This document shows positions 8,048-15,793 of a stretch of 64,000 nt of DNA, piece after piece. The position numbers and the translations under genes are program-made. Below the pieces are notes generated by a model. It saw nothing but the letters and a program-made list of their open reading frames with translations. It did no database searches and had not been told where the DNA came from. The DNA comes from PHAA01 sp034927445 (lineage in GTDB: Bacteria; Bacillota; Syntrophomonadia; Syntrophomonadales; Syntrophomonadaceae), in assembly GCA_034927445.1 (NCBI GenBank), contig JAYFPZ010000012.1:78737-142736 (forward strand). The letters are read 5' to 3'. The stretch's first letter is position 1, and every line of letters begins with the position of its first letter.

Positions 8048-8440
8048 ATGATGTTTCAAAAAAATATTTTAATAGCTCTATTGTCAATCGGGTCCATTTT
8101 ACTTGGATATAGTTATACGCATGAATGGTATGGAATTTTAGAATCTGAAGTGCAATACTGGGGTTATCTAAGTGAGGCATTGGGCCTAATATTACTTATA
8201 CTTATCCTGCCTCCCCTTAAGGGAGAAATTTTAACGAAAGTCATCTTATTCATATGCTTGATTATTAATATTCCGCCAATCATACTCTGGTTTATATTCC
8301 ATGGTTATAGAATAACTGATGCTCCCCCAACGATTTCAGATCAATTTATCGCCCACTGGGCTTTTTCTGTGCCTCATGTTATTTTGGTCGCTATGTGTTT
8401 TTATTTGCTAAAACTAATTAAGCGAAACCCCGCGTCTTGA
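8048..8440 (+). CDS. Small membrane protein, unknown function
   Basis: This hydrophobic protein of about 130 residues has four likely transmembrane segments: ILIALLSIGSILLGYSY, YLSEALGLILLILILPP, TKVILFICLIINIPPIILWF and FSVPHVILVAMCFYLLKL. A GGGAG ribosome-binding site precedes the ATG pair at 8048 and 8051, so I start there rather than at the earlier in-frame codon at 8021. I recognise no family. Base composition is clearly more AT-rich than the surrounding housekeeping genes, and it heads a run of three small membrane proteins, which suggests recent acquisition or weak constraint. Confidence 0.65.
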   Translation: MMFQKNILIALLSIGSILLGYSYTHEWYGILESEVQYWGYLSEALGLILLILILPPLKGEILTKVILFICLIINIPPIILWFIFHGYRITDAPPTISDQFIAHWAFSVPHVILVAMCFYLLKLIKRNPAS

Positions 8441-8493
8441 CATAAAATTAAATGAATTGTTGTATAGTTGTATAATTAAGGAAGGTATTAACT

Positions 8494-8751
8494 ATGAAAC
8501 ATATGAAAATCGTGTTTTTTATATTGGGCGTATATTTTATCTTTAAAGCCTGTTCTTTGTATGGGACTTATTTTAGTTTTAATGACGGCGACGGAGATGG
8601 TATAGGAATATACCTATTGGGTTTTGAGATTAATGATAAGGTGCCAATCGGAAATGTGCCTGTATATGCAACAGCTATTACCGTACTTGGAATAATACTG
8701 ATACTTCCTATGATAACCAGAATATTTCCTAAAACTAATCAATCAGAGTGA
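8494..8751 (+). CDS. Small membrane protein, unknown function
   Basis: The protein has 85 residues with two predicted membrane segments, KIVFFILGVYFIFKACSLYG near the N-terminus and YATAITVLGIILILPMITRIF near the C-terminus. Between them is an acidic, glycine-rich loop (NDGDGDGIG) that could bind a metal such as calcium, although that is only suggestive. An AGGAAGG ribosome-binding site sits eight bases before the ATG. I recognise no family. It is AT-rich like its upstream neighbour, and the 53-base spacing suggests a shared transcript. Confidence 0.6.
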   Translation: MKHMKIVFFILGVYFIFKACSLYGTYFSFNDGDGDGIGIYLLGFEINDKVPIGNVPVYATAITVLGIILILPMITRIFPKTNQSE

Positions 8752-8806
8752 TATTTGAACTCCTGCTGTATATTTTAAACATATCATTTAGCAAAGGGGT
8801 GTTTAC

Positions 8807-9157
8807 ATGTATTGGCTGACCGTTCTTCTGTTAATACTGGTCATCGCCCTGGCATTAATCCCTACCTGTCTGCTTACGGGCATATCGATAAAAGAACTAG
8901 CCGTCAAACGTTATTGGATCGTCTTATTTGTTTTAATGATGCTGGCTACACCATTCTCCCGGGTAATAGAAGCAAAAACCGGGAGTTTCGCCACCGGTCT
9001 GATATCCGGTCCGGTGATTCTGCTGCTCGGTTTTCTGCCGGTGATATATGTTGATTACTTGCGAAGGAGTAAAAGTATCGGCTATAGAGGCGCCCGAAAA
9101 AAAATCGGCGATTGGCTCGACCAGCCGATTAAAACTCTGTTCTTAACCAAAGAGTAG
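8807..9157 (+). CDS. Small membrane protein, unknown function
   Basis: The 116-residue product has three likely transmembrane helices: LTVLLLILVIALALIPTCLL, YWIVLFVLMMLATPFSRVI and FATGLISGPVILLLGFLPVIY. A basic, Trp-containing C-terminal tail follows. An AAAGGGG ribosome-binding site precedes the ATG. I recognise no family. It ends the group of three small plus-strand membrane proteins, and its base composition is closer to the genome average than that of the first two. Confidence 0.6.
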   Translation: MYWLTVLLLILVIALALIPTCLLTGISIKELAVKRYWIVLFVLMMLATPFSRVIEAKTGSFATGLISGPVILLLGFLPVIYVDYLRRSKSIGYRGARKKIGDWLDQPIKTLFLTKE

Positions 9158-9220
9158 CTTCCCCAGTATCTAACGGCCTTTTATAAACATTCCGTCCGCA
9201 GGTCATGCCGGATCTTCGGA

Positions 9221-9586
9221 TTAGATAAATACAACCTGCTCCAGACCTAAAAAATGCTTGTCGCTGGTAGCCACCTGGCACTCGCAGGCTTTAGCGGTCC
9301 CATAAACAATGGCGTTCGCCATGGGAAGACCGTGCTTCAAACTTAGACCGGCAGCTAGGAGAGCCAGGTGTTCGTTTAAATCCACCACTACGGTTTTGTT
9401 CATCTGGGCAACTACCATGACCGCTTCTTCTTCAGTGCGCTCCCGCAATACTTTTTTATAAACTTCGTAAATAACTATGGTGGGAGTGGTTATCTGTTCG
9501 GCATCGGCAAAGTAGTTAGCGTATTCTCCGGCCTTTTCCCCGTCAACCAGGAATTCTATCCATCCGCAGGAGTCAATTAGAATCAT
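9221..9586 (-). CDS. vapC: PIN-domain toxin, VapC type
   Basis: This 121-residue PIN-domain protein starts MILIDSCGWIEFL. PIN acidic positions seen are Asp5, Glu41 (YEVYKK) and Asp109 (TSDKHF). The position usually filled by aspartate in the LPxAD motif is Asn91 (LPMANAIVYGTA), so one of the metal-binding acids appears to be replaced. VapC toxins are Mg-dependent ribonucleases that often cut tRNA. Whether this one is fully active is uncertain because of Asn91. Its start overlaps the antitoxin gene by four bases, the usual arrangement. Confidence 0.88.
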   Translation of the reverse strand: MILIDSCGWIEFLVDGEKAGEYANYFADAEQITTPTIVIYEVYKKVLRERTEEEAVMVVAQMNKTVVVDLNEHLALLAAGLSLKHGLPMANAIVYGTAKACECQVATSDKHFLGLEQVVFI

Positions 9587-9792
9587 ATTCTTTCCTCATC
9601 TTCCCTGACCCCATCTTTGTCCATACCCCGTAAAAACCCACGCATTTCTGCCAGCGGGGTTTCCGGCACCATGGTTATAATATCGCCGGTGGCAACTACG
9701 CGAAGTTTTTGACCTACTCTAAGCTTTAATTGTTTTCTTATATCCCGGGGAATAACGATCTGATATTTGCTGGAAATCGTGACTTCACTCAA
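9583..9792 (-). CDS. vapB: AbrB-family antitoxin, VapB type
   Basis: The product is a 69-residue SpoVT/AbrB swapped-hairpin protein. Its N-terminus VTISSKYQIVIPRDIRKQL is the family signature for DNA binding, and the C-terminal part (MRGFLRGMDKDGVREDEERI) would wrap the toxin. It neutralises VapC and probably represses its own promoter at 9830-9858. Translation starts at a TTG with AAGGAG eight bases upstream. It overlaps the toxin gene by four bases, giving translational coupling. Confidence 0.88.
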   Translation of the reverse strand: MSEVTISSKYQIVIPRDIRKQLKLRVGQKLRVVATGDIITMVPETPLAEMRGFLRGMDKDGVREDEERI

Positions 9793-9829
9793 AAAACCAA
9801 CTCCTTACTTTTTACCTATCGATAACTAT

Positions 9830-9858
9830 ATTGTATTACGATTTGGCAGATCATTCAA
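9830..9858 (-). promoter_or_regulatory. Promoter of the vapBC-type pair
   Basis: Minus strand TTGAAT, 17-base spacer, TACAAT, about 38 bases before the antitoxin start codon. Antitoxin binding near here would give autorepression. Confidence 0.6.
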
Positions 9859-9895
9859 GTTGGCTGCTTAAGTATAGTATCAGCGAATCCAGAGG

Positions 9896-10471
9896 GTGAG
9901 CTTGGGCAGCATCTCAAACGGTTGTGATAGCCAAGACCTTTTTGTTAAACTAGAAGAGATGAAAGGCTACCCGGAAGTGAGGCATGCTGTTATGCGGAAT
10001 ATTCCTGAACAATGTATCGATTCCAAAGCCGTGCCATACTGGCGCTGGTCGGCCGGCATAAAATCGATCTTCTTGCTCTTGATTCCAACAGGTTATCATA
10101 TAGCTCAGCAGGGTTGGGATTGGCCGGCCTGGATTGCCTTCGTCCTGTGGGGGGGGGCCTTTGCATACGCTCTCTATGCAATTCTTTTTCAGCCTGATAT
10201 TAGATGGAGGACCTGGCGTTATGAGGTTTCTGAACAGGAGATCGACCTTCTGCAGGGCGTATTGGTCAAGACCCGGACCCTGATTCCAATGGTGCGGGTC
10301 CAGCATGTGGATACCGAGCAGGGTCCCTTGCTTCGCCGCTTCGGGCTTTCGTCGGTAACCGTCTCCACCGCTGCCGGAAGCCATCAGATACCGGCTCTGG
10401 CAGACGAAGTGGCAGCTTCGCTGAGAGACCGGATCTCCGTATTGGCCCGGGTGGTAGACGAAGATGTATAA
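9896..10471 (+). CDS. Bacterial PH-domain membrane protein (YdbS-like, DUF304)
   Basis: The protein has up to 191 residues, with two transmembrane helices (IKSIFLLLIPTGYHIA, WPAWIAFVLWGGAFAYALYAILF). A bPH_2/DUF304 domain follows (WRTWRYEVSEQEIDLLQGVLVKTRTLIPMVRVQHV, shown as separate strands). The ATG at 9992 (MRNIPEQCID), with AAGTGAGG upstream, may be the true start, because family members begin close to that region. The listed GTG has a poorly placed ribosome-binding site. It overlaps the following PH-domain gene by eight bases. The pair resembles B. subtilis ydbS-ydbT, where a role in resistance to external antimicrobial compounds has been reported. Confidence 0.75.
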   Translation: MSLGSISNGCDSQDLFVKLEEMKGYPEVRHAVMRNIPEQCIDSKAVPYWRWSAGIKSIFLLLIPTGYHIAQQGWDWPAWIAFVLWGGAFAYALYAILFQPDIRWRTWRYEVSEQEIDLLQGVLVKTRTLIPMVRVQHVDTEQGPLLRRFGLSSVTVSTAAGSHQIPALADEVAASLRDRISVLARVVDEDV

Positions 10472-11876
10472 GCCGCAGCGGGTCCATCCTTTAGCCATAA
10501 TCTATTTTGCTGTGCGCAAAATCTATTCGCTGGGGCAAGCCTTACTTCCCCTGCTCATTATCGCCCTTGCCCAGCCAGAAATTCGAAAATGGCTGTTAGT
10601 GGGCATTCCCCTTTTACTTGCCTTCTTCGTTATTTATGGCATTCTTTACTGGCTGCGTTATGTTTTCTATATAAGCGGGTCGGAATTGCGCCTGGAATAC
10701 GGGGTATTGATAAGAAAGCAACGATATATACCCTTCGAACGGATTCAAACGGTACAAATTTCCGCCGGGGTTGTGCAGCGTTTGCTAGGCCTGGTAAAAG
10801 TTCAGGTAGAAACAGCCGGCGGAGGTGATAAGGCAGAGTTTGTCCTGGCCGCCCTGCCGCGCGACCGGGCGGAGAAACTGCAGCAGATCCTGCAGGAGGG
10901 CAGGAAGCAATTGGGGAAAACCGAGGATCAAGCAGAAGGGGTCGAATACAAATTATCGCCCCGCTCCCTGCTGTTATTAGCAAGCACATCGAACGGCATC
11001 GGCGTGGTGATCAGCGCCATGCTGGTGGTCATTTCACAGCTTAACGATTTCTTTGCCCAACTTGATATTTGGAGTAAAGTGGGAACCTATGCTGAGCATC
11101 TGGCTGCCGCAAGGATCAGCCTGATTATTCTGGCTGTTTTGCTCTTGTTCCTGCTGGCCTGGCTCCTGTCTCTGCTGGGGACCATCATTCAATTCGGCGG
11201 TTTTCAGTTGCGGAGAAAAGAAGGCAGCATCAATATCAGTCGAGGGCTTTTTGAAAAACAGCAAATCACTATTCCTATTAAACGCATTCAAGCGATTAAA
11301 GTGGTCGAAGGCCTGTTGAGACAGCCTTTGGGCATGGTCAGCGTACAAGTCGTGAGCATCAGTAATACCGGCACCAAGGGTGAAGGCAACGTTCTTTTCC
11401 CGTTGCTGCCGAAAGCAGAGCTTACTGCGTTACTTGAGCAAGTCGTGCCTGAATTTGCTATGCCCTTGAAGCTGCAAAGACTGCCTGCCCGAGCCAGACG
11501 GCGCTATTTACTGGTCAACATCGTCCCCACTCTGATTATCGCTGTCGTGTGTGCCATCTACCTGCCCTGGGGATATGCCGCCTTCGTCCTGCCCCTGCTG
11601 GGGGCCTGGCTGGGCCTCAGCCAGTATAACAACGCGGGCTACCGGGTGACGGATGACAAGCTGTTGCTTCGATCACGGATTCTGGGCAGAGTTACCATGA
11701 TCATTCCCCGGCGACGCATTCAATCTCTGCATGTGTCCCAGAATCCGTTCCAGGCCCGCAGCGGCTTAAGCAATCTGCGGATCGCGGTTGCATCCCATAA
11801 CACCGCTGCCACCGTTCAGTTAACAGGAATGGACTTGCAGCAAAGCAACCATATTATTAACTTTTTACGCGGATGA
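10464..11876 (+). CDS. Bacterial PH-domain membrane protein (YdbT-like)
   Basis: The protein has 470 residues with three DUF304/bPH_2 repeats. Each repeat has the pattern of a strand, a basic pair, IPxxRIQxV and a later strand: IPFERIQTVQI at about 90, IPIKRIQAIKV at about 270, and IPRRRIQSLHV near 415. Pairs of transmembrane helices separate the repeats (LLPLLIIALAQ, FFVIYGILYWLRYVFYI, ISLIILAVLLLFLLAWLL, IVPTLIIAVVCAIYLP). It is a membrane-bound protein with intracellular PH-like domains. The function is unknown beyond the proposed envelope-stress role of YdbST. The start overlaps the upstream partner gene by eight bases. Confidence 0.85.
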   Translation: MYKPQRVHPLAIIYFAVRKIYSLGQALLPLLIIALAQPEIRKWLLVGIPLLLAFFVIYGILYWLRYVFYISGSELRLEYGVLIRKQRYIPFERIQTVQISAGVVQRLLGLVKVQVETAGGGDKAEFVLAALPRDRAEKLQQILQEGRKQLGKTEDQAEGVEYKLSPRSLLLLASTSNGIGVVISAMLVVISQLNDFFAQLDIWSKVGTYAEHLAAARISLIILAVLLLFLLAWLLSLLGTIIQFGGFQLRRKEGSINISRGLFEKQQITIPIKRIQAIKVVEGLLRQPLGMVSVQVVSISNTGTKGEGNVLFPLLPKAELTALLEQVVPEFAMPLKLQRLPARARRRYLLVNIVPTLIIAVVCAIYLPWGYAAFVLPLLGAWLGLSQYNNAGYRVTDDKLLLRSRILGRVTMIIPRRRIQSLHVSQNPFQARSGLSNLRIAVASHNTAATVQLTGMDLQQSNHIINFLRG

Positions 11877-11986
11877 GTATGACCGGGGATTGGCAGCATC
11901 CGCAGTTATCTCTAAGGTAGAAATTTGCTTATTTGCTGATGAAGAAAGCTGTTCAGATAGCTATAGGGTTGAAGAGCCGGACCTCA

Positions 11987-13951
11987 CTATTCCCACAGCT
12001 GCCACCATTTATACCCGGAATCCACGGCGCCGTCGGCATCGCTGCCGCTCCAGTCCATATTCGGCTGGTGGAGATAGCAGATATCCTCCGGCTCGTTGTC
12101 TTTCAGAAAAGCCATCGTACTCCGGCGGGGGCAGAACTCGGTGGCAATCAGCCCGGTGTCCAGGCAAATACTCATCAGGTCCACCCCCCCGGGCTGGTCA
12201 AAATCCTTTTCCGGCAGTTTGGCGGAAGCATCATGAATAAAGCTGGCCCAGATCGGTCCGGCGGCCGATCCTCCATACAGATTGGCCGCCTTGCCCTGAT
12301 CATAGCCTACCCACACCGCACAAGCCAGCTGGGGAGTGTAACCCACAAACCAGGCATCGTTTTTTTGTTCGGTGGTACCGGTTTTGCCCGCGGAAACCCG
12401 TCCGACTTTGGCTTTCAAGGCGGATCCGGTTCCTCCGGGTTCCATCACGCCAATTAACATATTGGTTATTATATAGGCAGTCTCGGTGCTGACAATACTC
12501 TGGGCCTGGGGAGTATACTTTTCCAGGACATTGCCGTTTTTGTCAACCACCTTCAATAGATAAACCGGAGGATTGTAAATTCCCTGGTTGGCAAAAACAC
12601 TGTACCCCGCAGCCATATCCAGAGGCGTAACTTCATTGGACCCCAGCGGCAGGGATAACACCGCCTCCAAATCATTGAATCCAAACTGCCGGGCGTATCG
12701 GGTTGCCTCATTTACGCCCAAAATATCCGTAAGCGTAACCGCAACCACGTTGTCGGAGATGCCTATGGCTTCCTTCAGGGTAAAATCGCGCCAGTGATAG
12801 GGCTCCGTGCCATAGTCGGTAGGTTTGTAAATATCACCGTTAGGCAGTTCAAATTCTTTTTCTTCACAGGGGATCAGGCTGGCGGGGGTCAATCCCTGCT
12901 CTATCGCCAGGGAATAAATAAAAGGCTTAAAGGTCGATCCCGGCTGCCGTTTGGAATAAACCCGGTTGTAGCTGGATGCGTTAAAATCTCTTCCCCCCAC
13001 CAGGGCGCGGATTTGACCATTTTTAACATCCAGGGCGGCCAGAGCCACCTGCAAATCAGGATTTTGGTTCTTCATTCCCTCCAGGTAGGCGGTGTTGGCA
13101 GCTTTTTGCATGTCCAGGTCCAGGGTGGTATAGACCTTCAGCCCTCCTTTATAGACCACGCTGTCGCCATATTGCTCCCGCAGGTGATCGCGGACCATGG
13201 CCACGAAATAGGGGGCTTCATCATCGGCAAACTGTGCCTTTTTGTAGGTTAAAGGCTCTTGTAAGGCTGTTTCCCTCTCCGCTTCAGATATCATACCCTC
13301 TTCCACCATCCGCTGTAATACCTGGGTTTGCCTTTTCCGGGCTTCTTCCGGGTTGATATAGGGGTCGTAATAACTGGGGCTCTGGGGTATGCCGGCGAGC
13401 AGGGAGGCCTGGGCCAAGGTCAAGTCTTGGGCTCGCTTGGCGAAAAAAGTGCGGGACGCCAGCTCGATTCCATAAGCCCCGTGCCCGAAATAAATACTAT
13501 TACAGTACATAGTCAATATTTCATCTTTGCTGTACCTATTTTCCATCAGAAATGCATAATACAGCTCTTTTATTTTCCGGCTGACCGTCCGTTCATTGGT
13601 GAGGTAAAGGGTTTTGGCGGTCTGCTGGGTGATGGTGCTTCCCCCGGCAATTATTTTGCCCGCCTTCAAGTCCAGAAATAATGCCCGCATCATACCACTA
13701 ACATCGATGCCATGATGTCTATAAAAGCGTTTATCTTCAATCGCTATCACTCCGTTTATAAAATAGGGTGATATTTCTTCAAGATCAACGTTCACCTGGT
13801 TTTGCTCTGATAAGCCTTTCACAACTTTGCCGTTTATATCATATACTGTCGATGACTCGGGTATAGCAACAGAAGGCAGCCGAATAGCAAACGCACAACT
13901 GCAAAATATAGTAATAATAAGCAGAAGGGTTACAGTTAATTTTTTTAGCAT
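11987..13951 (-). CDS. Class A penicillin-binding protein (PBP1A family)
   Basis: This 654-residue bifunctional peptidoglycan synthase has an N-terminal membrane anchor (LTVTLLLIITIFCSCAFAI). The GT51 glycosyltransferase has IEDKRFYRHHGID with catalytic Glu72 and GGSTITQQTAK. The transpeptidase has PGSTFKPF with nucleophile Ser339, a GISDN motif and AGKTGTT. It polymerises lipid II and cross-links stem peptides outside the membrane. The C-terminus is short and has a modest aspartate- and tryptophan-rich tail. It stands alone on the minus strand, convergent with the PH-domain genes. Confidence 0.95.
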   Translation of the reverse strand: MLKKLTVTLLLIITIFCSCAFAIRLPSVAIPESSTVYDINGKVVKGLSEQNQVNVDLEEISPYFINGVIAIEDKRFYRHHGIDVSGMMRALFLDLKAGKIIAGGSTITQQTAKTLYLTNERTVSRKIKELYYAFLMENRYSKDEILTMYCNSIYFGHGAYGIELASRTFFAKRAQDLTLAQASLLAGIPQSPSYYDPYINPEEARKRQTQVLQRMVEEGMISEAERETALQEPLTYKKAQFADDEAPYFVAMVRDHLREQYGDSVVYKGGLKVYTTLDLDMQKAANTAYLEGMKNQNPDLQVALAALDVKNGQIRALVGGRDFNASSYNRVYSKRQPGSTFKPFIYSLAIEQGLTPASLIPCEEKEFELPNGDIYKPTDYGTEPYHWRDFTLKEAIGISDNVVAVTLTDILGVNEATRYARQFGFNDLEAVLSLPLGSNEVTPLDMAAGYSVFANQGIYNPPVYLLKVVDKNGNVLEKYTPQAQSIVSTETAYIITNMLIGVMEPGGTGSALKAKVGRVSAGKTGTTEQKNDAWFVGYTPQLACAVWVGYDQGKAANLYGGSAAGPIWASFIHDASAKLPEKDFDQPGGVDLMSICLDTGLIATEFCPRRSTMAFLKDNEPEDICYLHQPNMDWSGSDADGAVDSGYKWWQLWE

Positions 13952-14154
13952 AAGTATATTCCTCCCATCTATTTATTATTTCCATTTATTAGTTGGCTTA
14001 TCCATAAGGTTCTTTATAATGCCCGGCAAGACCGTTGCCGCACCGGTATTTTTTCTGGATCAAAATATAATTGGCGCTGTAAATATTTTCATTTCTCTGG
14101 CCCGAATATACAGGGACAGCTGCTATTTTAAGTATAATTGGCAGCATACTTAGA
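13952..14154. other. Intergenic sequence upstream of the PBP gene
   Basis: The sequence is AT-rich and non-coding between the divergently transcribed PBP and corA regions. The PBP promoter must lie here on the minus strand, but I could not pick one box pair with confidence. No RNA or repeat was seen. Confidence 0.4.
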
Positions 14155-14184
14155 TTGACAATCTCTATAATTAAAATGTATATT
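14155..14184 (+). promoter_or_regulatory. Sigma-A-type promoter for corA
   Basis: Plus strand TTGACA, 18-base spacer, TATATT. The predicted transcript leader before corA is about 195 bases and contains a possible 31-codon frame. Confidence 0.65.
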
Positions 14185-14262
14185 ACTCTAGGAGACTGGT
14201 GAACCAGCGGCATAATAAAGTGATTTTGCCCACTGATTATAAGCATGAAAGGCGGTGGTGAA

Positions 14263-14358
14263 ATGGAACCTATACCGTATCGATCGTCGGATATAAGCAA
14301 TCTTAATAATGGCCTTATTAATAGCAGGGTTATATTTCATCACCTGTTTGATATGTAG
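14263..14358 (+). CDS. Possible 31-codon leader peptide before corA
   Basis: An ATG preceded by GGCGGTG opens a frame of 31 codons starting MEPIPYRSSDISNLN and ending TAG at 14358, about 30 bases before corA. It lies inside the corA leader and could be a leader peptide for translation-coupled control, or chance. No family is recognised and codon evidence is too short to decide. Confidence 0.25.
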   Translation: MEPIPYRSSDISNLNNGLINSRVIFHHLFDM

Positions 14359-14387
14359 CCCTTCTAAAGACAAGGAGGGATGATGAG

Positions 14388-15365
14388 TTGATTAAGACTT
14401 ATTTCTACAATCATGCCGATAATCAGATGTATCATGATGTAGACCTGACCAGGACCGGCGAATTATTAGCATCACCCGATAATTTACTATGGATTGATTC
14501 CTACGATTGTTCCGAAAACGAATTGGCTTATCTCGGGACAATATTCGATTTCCATCCTTTGGCCCTGGAAGATTGTCTGCAGGAAAGCCCGCGCGCCAAG
14601 ATAGACAATTATGACGACTACTATTTCTTCGTCTTTCATGCTCTTCGCTATTTTGAGGAGGTCGAGGAAGAAGATGAAATATCGAGCATTGAACTGGATG
14701 TGTTCATCGGACCCAACTACATTGTCACCATACATCCGGTTGCACTTCTGGCAGTGGGCAAGGTGGCCCGTATAAGTCTCAAAAACTGCGAGTATATGAA
14801 CCGGGGTCCGGATTATTTATTATATAAAATTGTTGACAACATTGTTGACGACTCTTTCCCCATTATTGAACGCCTGGGTGAAAGAATCGACGATCTGGAA
14901 GATAATATATTTGTCAGCAAAGGTCAGCATGTCACCGAAGAGATTTCAACTTTGAGAAGAACCATAATCTTATTGCGGAAAGTACTGATACCGCAGCGGC
15001 AAATCTTTACCAATATCAGAGGGCGCTACGCTTTCTTTGTCAAGGACGATAATGTACCGTACTTTCTTGATTTGGCCGACAACCTGAACAGCATCCTGGA
15101 TACGGTCAATACCTACCGGGATCTGGTCAACAGCTCGATGGAAGCTTATTATTCGGTTTTGACCGGCCGAACCAGTGAAATCATTACCATATTGACTATA
15201 ATCAGTATAATCATGATGCCGCTTACGGTTATCACCGGTTTTTTTGGAATGAACGTAGAATTTCCGGGGCGCGTCAATCCCAACATGGTCTGGTTTATAC
15301 TGTTGGGTATGGTGGTGCTTTCCCTCAGTATGCTGGGCTTTTTCCGGTCCAGAAAGTGGATATAG
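14388..15365 (+). CDS. corA: CorA family divalent-cation transporter
   Basis: The protein has 325 residues. A long cytoplasmic N-terminal domain ends in the stalk helix (residues about 230-265), followed by two C-terminal transmembrane helices. The CorA signature GMN is at 287-289 (GFFGMNVEF), and the chain ends in a basic tail (RSRKWI). CorA pentamers import Mg2+ and sometimes Co2+ or Ni2+ through the cytoplasmic membrane. Translation starts at a TTG preceded by AAGGAGG. The gene has its own promoter at 14155-14184 and a strong terminator at 15373-15420, so it forms a single-gene unit. Confidence 0.93.
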   Translation: MIKTYFYNHADNQMYHDVDLTRTGELLASPDNLLWIDSYDCSENELAYLGTIFDFHPLALEDCLQESPRAKIDNYDDYYFFVFHALRYFEEVEEEDEISSIELDVFIGPNYIVTIHPVALLAVGKVARISLKNCEYMNRGPDYLLYKIVDNIVDDSFPIIERLGERIDDLEDNIFVSKGQHVTEEISTLRRTIILLRKVLIPQRQIFTNIRGRYAFFVKDDNVPYFLDLADNLNSILDTVNTYRDLVNSSMEAYYSVLTGRTSEIITILTIISIIMMPLTVITGFFGMNVEFPGRVNPNMVWFILLGMVVLSLSMLGFFRSRKWI

Positions 15366-15372
15366 GATTATT

Positions 15373-15420
15373 AAAAAGAGGCTGTGCTGAAACTCGGATC
15401 ATTTCAGTCAGCCTCTTTTA
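15373..15420 (+). terminator. Intrinsic terminator of corA
   Basis: AAAGAGGCTG pairs with CAGCCTCTTT, with an inner CTGAAA/TTTCAG stem and a trailing T run. It lies directly after the corA stop codon. Confidence 0.85.
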
Positions 15421-15460
15421 AACTTTTAAATTCCGCCGCAGAATAGTTGAGAAGGCAATA

Positions 15461-15546
15461 CGGTCTAGAAGCAATAACGGGCCTACCCCGTAACATTGGC
15501 GGTGCCAGGTGGCGGCTTTTTAACCCGCCCTGGCGTTATTAGACCG
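15461..15546. repeat. Long nested inverted repeat of 86 bases
   Basis: The outer arms CGGTCT and AGACCG, then AATAACG and CGTTATT, then GCCAGG with CCTGGC and GGCGG with CCGCC form one interrupted hairpin with a CTTTTTAA-type loop. A 24-base stretch is unpaired on one side. It starts two bases after the stop of the small minus-strand gene and could be its 3' structure, a structured RNA or a decayed mobile palindrome. Confidence 0.6.
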
Positions 15547-15547
15547 A

Positions 15548-15721
15548 TTAGATACGGCCGGATTCATGCTTGGCCGGTTTTTCCGTTTCTATAACTGTCT
15601 GCAGCAAACGCCCTATGGTTCCACTCCATCTTTTGCGGGCCTTCGGCGAAAAGCCTGGATATATCCGGTTGTTTTCAGTTTCCCCCGTCCAAGCGGGCTT
15701 AAAACCATCCCGGGTGGTCAT
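15548..15721 (-). CDS. Hypothetical 57-residue protein
   Basis: The ATG at 15721 has GGAGG eight bases upstream, which supports a real gene even though it is short. The product is basic and hydrophilic (MTTRDGFKPAWTGETENN at the start, SPKARKRWSG in the middle), with no membrane helix and no motif I recognise. It follows cydB on the same strand after 73 bases, so it could be the last gene of the cyd transcript. It does not look like the small CydX membrane subunit. It ends at a large hairpin. Confidence 0.45.
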   Translation of the reverse strand: MTTRDGFKPAWTGETENNRIYPGFSPKARKRWSGTIGRLLQTVIETEKPAKHESGRI

Positions 15722-15793
15722 GTCATTTACCTCCGCAATTTTCACTAATATTTTTAGTCTTGCCTGATATTTTAACATTATGCCTTAATTATT

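Noticed and set aside
13998..14373. Minus-strand frames upstream of corA
   Set aside because: They overlap each other, lack ribosome-binding sites and run against the corA promoter and leader.
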